Source: Deltaproteobacteria bacterium (lineage in GTDB: Bacteria; SAR324; JACQKK01). Taken from it: a stretch of DNA of 23,996 nt. Below, in pieces: positions 23,001-23,996 of this stretch. The stretch is from the NCBI GenBank assembly GCA_029858165.1, contig JAOUFO010000002.1, positions 1 to 23,996 of the forward strand. Reading direction: 5' to 3'. The notes under the pieces were generated by a model. The model worked only from the letters and a program-made list of their open reading frames with translations. It made no database searches and was not told where the DNA came from. The position numbers and the translations under genes were made by a program. The number at the start of each line of letters is the position of its first letter. The stretch's first letter is position 1.

Positions 23001-23597
23001 CTGTTGGCCCAACCGCCGGAAGAACAATCCGGCCTGGAACCGGTGTTTGACTGGGCCGGAGACGCGGCCCGCCATGTGGGAACGGTGGTTCACCGTGCCC
23101 TGGAAAAAATGGCTGATTTGGGAGAGAAAGGGGATGCGGACTGGGTGCGCCGCAGGCAAGGGTTGCACCTGCACCAGTTGCGCCAATTGGGGGTGGCCGC
23201 CGACGGGCTGGCCGCCGCTTTAAACAAGGTCCAGCGGGCCTTGTTCAACACTCTGGAGGATGAACGGGGCCGCTGGATTCTGGCCCCCCACCCCCACGCC
23301 GCCTGTGAACTGGAATTGACCGGTTTGCAGGGGGCCGGATGGATCACCGGCAGGCTGGACCGCACCTTTGTGGCCGATGGCATCCGCTGGATTGTGGATT
23401 ACAAAACCGGGGAACATCTGGGGGGGGACCCGGAGGCCTTTTTGGACAACGAACAGGCCCGCTACCGGGAACCCCTGGCCCGTTATGCCCGGCTGTTGAG
23501 GTTGCGGCAATCTTTGCCTGACCAGGAAGCCCTGCCTGTCCGGGCGGCCCTGTATTTTCCGCTGATGTCGGCCTGGAGGGAATGGACCCCCGATTGA
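19992..23597 (+). CDS. AddA/RecB-like UvrD-family helicase-nuclease
   Basis: 1201 residues from the ATG at 19992, overlapping the AddB-like gene by 29 bases. TTG at 20037, 17 bases after that gene's stop and behind AAGGAT/AGAGA, is an alternative. Superfamily 1 helicase motifs are complete: Walker A APAGSGKTE (40-48), AITFTRKAAGEM, DEFQDT (446-451), VGDPMQSIYRFR, LQVNFRS, VMTIHKAKGLQFD and FYVAATRTKKRL. The C-terminal nuclease has HRALEK, GRLDR, WIVDYKTG (D1136, K1138) and EQARYREPL. The start SFIVQAPAGSGKTELL is the form found in Proteobacteria alongside the TIGR03623-type partner. It unwinds and cuts duplex ends, and both subunits keep a nuclease site, as in AddAB rather than RecBCD. Confidence 0.93.
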   Translation: MKRTRPLKDKDKENPLSVSIADGPQRREALDPRASFIVQAPAGSGKTELLTQRMLALLAGEGVVEELRVQRPEEVVAITFTRKAAGEMRQRVRDTLLYARTNPPPLEPHRKAAYDLAQSVLARDAALGWNLPDNPASIRALTIDGFSGQLARRMPVRARLGGVPGVLDPGVQTEVYRQAARETLEALAGGPPEEAKAVEGLLLHRDNQAQTLEDLLADMLATRDQWMRHLGLAPSPKPGLPTALVQSLAQAVQRLEIQALAGLKAAFPVGMLEETTTLARFAAGQLAADHPLAGWSTLTAPPGFQPETLPLWQGVAGWLLTGKDEFRKTVTVKNGFPAADKKNPRFAENKQRMKDLLASLAGNEPLRGVLEELRRLPPRMLAPPQLEALEALERVLPMALGRLWGGFGQTGGVDFSQVALAAAWALNDSGPDGGLPTDRITHLLVDEFQDTSLGQSQLLLSLTRRWKPGDGRTLFLVGDPMQSIYRFREAEVGVFLRAWESQRLGAVALKPLSLQVNFRSVAPLVGWMNHLFSQVFPPRSNAGLGQVAYAKAAFPGQTAPEETPPPPGDPDQAVTLHPFLDREGAPPYSLEEARTVARLVSRITARHPGETLAILVRSRSHLARILPALAEAGVRVQAVEIEPLSGKPVVRDLAALTRALLHPADRVAWLALLRGPWCGLDLKDLLAVAQAASPAEERTIWQAVCSPPDLEPDGLDRLERLRNALAGAVANRERSPLRRLVEGAWMALGGAACHPPEAYGDAEAFLALLEELEAAHPIPDGEAIARRLEALNARPDPAAGGQVQVMTIHKAKGLQFDTVILPGLGRRTKGGNSSLLLWETLPGPPDGGDELLMAPSPVKGGEDPHYEYLKWRNKTKERAEALRLFYVAATRTKKRLHLLAAVKEKKDGTLSPGGLLSHVWPVLEDPFAALLREGAAPEAGFLSNTVQDPSAPGTQGLTDLPPASGESHGVWSGPRRVAGGWAAPLPPESLPLDLLVPESLALGLLAQPPEEQSGLEPVFDWAGDAARHVGTVVHRALEKMADLGEKGDADWVRRRQGLHLHQLRQLGVAADGLAAALNKVQRALFNTLEDERGRWILAPHPHAACELELTGLQGAGWITGRLDRTFVADGIRWIVDYKTGEHLGGDPEAFLDNEQARYREPLARYARLLRLRQSLPDQEALPVRAALYFPLMSAWREWTPD

Positions 23598-23645
23598 CCC
23601 CCAAACCTTTCTTTCCCCCGCGGTCTTTTTTCCCGGCGGTTTTTT

Positions 23646-23668
23646 TCCAGAACGGCGGATTTTCTGGA
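23646..23668. repeat. Inverted repeat between convergent genes
   Basis: TCCAGAA (23646-23652) and TTCTGGA (23662-23668) form a 7-bp stem in the 83-base gap between the helicase gene and asnS. The T-run lies before the stem on the plus strand, not after it, so this is not a standard terminator in either direction. A terminator role for both genes is possible by position only. Confidence 0.35.
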
Positions 23669-23680
23669 TGAAAGGGGGGT

Positions 23681-23996
23681 TTAAAAGGCCACATAGCCCG
23701 GCACCCTGGGAAAAGGCACCACATCCCGGATGTTGGCCATGCCGGTGATATACATCAGGCAACGGTCAAACCCCATGCCGAACCCGGCGTGGGGAACCCC
23801 CCCAAAACGGCGCAGGTCCAGATACCACCCGTATTCCTCCAGGGGCAGACCAAAATCCCCCATGCGTTTTCGCAGCACATCCTCCCGGTCCTCCCGCTGG
23901 GAGCCGCCGATGATTTCTCCAATCCCGGGCACCAGCAAATCCATGGCGGCCACGGTTTTGCCGTCATCATTCAGGCGCATGTAAAAAGCCTTGATT
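23681..23996 (-). CDS. asnS: Asparaginyl-tRNA synthetase, C-terminal end (gene runs off the right edge)
   Basis: About 105 C-terminal residues of a class II aminoacyl-tRNA synthetase. KAFYMRLNDDGKTVAAMDLL, PGIGEIIGGSQRE and the ending NIRDVVPFPRVPGYVAF are characteristic of asparaginyl- rather than aspartyl- or lysyl-tRNA synthetases. Motif 3 (GMGFDR) is present, and LDLRRFGGVPHAGFG precedes it. The enzyme charges tRNA-Asn with asparagine using ATP in the cytoplasm. The N-terminal anticodon-binding domain and motifs 1 and 2 lie beyond the window. The gene converges on the helicase-nuclease gene, with 83 bases between their stops. Confidence 0.95.
   Translation of the reverse strand, partial: IKAFYMRLNDDGKTVAAMDLLVPGIGEIIGGSQREDREDVLRKRMGDFGLPLEEYGWYLDLRRFGGVPHAGFGMGFDRCLMYITGMANIRDVVPFPRVPGYVAF

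Noticed and set aside
23683..23702. Further copy of the AAGGC...AGCCCGGC motif near the right end
   Set aside because: It falls within the conserved C-terminal coding sequence of asnS and lacks the A-rich leader, so the resemblance is likely chance.

Overview
The window is GC-rich, densely coding DNA from a Gram-negative, probably proteobacterial chromosome. The Gram-negative evidence is a beta-barrel outer-membrane protein, a periplasmic LolA-like carrier and a Lol/MacB-type ABC exporter. The proteobacterial evidence is an AddB-like/AddA-like helicase-nuclease pair of the type common in Proteobacteria. A pyruvate:ferredoxin oxidoreductase points to anaerobic, microaerobic or reductive-TCA carbon metabolism. 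The repeats near 16.7-17.0 kb remind me of magnetotactic Magnetococcia genomes, but that is recollection and is not shown by the sequence.

Layout. (1) 1-1792, plus strand: the 3' part of a radical SAM protein, translationally coupled (ATGA overlap) to a lipoate-protein-ligase family protein. The pair looks like the LipS1/LipS2 plus sLpl(AB) lipoate-assembly pathway. (2) 1809-5976, minus strand: a two-gene pyruvate:ferredoxin oxidoreductase (fused alpha-gamma, then fused delta-beta) followed by a small three-helix membrane protein; an internal promoter precedes the second gene. (3) 5977-6391: divergent regulatory region with two short inverted repeats placed over candidate promoters. (4) 6392-12284, plus strand: a five-gene envelope export cluster made of a LolA-like periplasmic protein, two paralogous FtsX/MacB-type permeases, a LolD-type ATPase and an outer-membrane beta-barrel. 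Together they could move a lipophilic substrate from inner to outer membrane. (5) 12441-14954, plus strand: a PF09818-type ABC-class ATPase with its own extended -10 promoter, then a dienelactone-hydrolase family enzyme. (6) 14968-16537, minus strand: tRNA-Leu(GAG) with a very good promoter, a stand-alone Hpt protein and a stand-alone CheB/CheY-like receiver, which may form a phosphorelay whose kinase is elsewhere. (7) 16538-17110: a non-coding region packed with hairpins, including two tandem copies of a long hairpin whose only two differences are compensatory. (8) 17111-23597, plus strand: AddB-like nuclease and AddA-like helicase-nuclease, overlapping or nearly abutting, for double-strand-break end processing. 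(9) 23681-23996, minus strand: the C-terminal end of asparaginyl-tRNA synthetase.

The least conventional content is the hairpin repeat family at 16.67-16.98 kb, whose 14-base leader also occurs just after the barrel gene at 12.29 kb; the self-contained trans-envelope exporter; and the lipoate ligase homologue with arginine in place of the near-universal catalytic lysine. I see no CRISPR array, prophage, transposase gene or rRNA.
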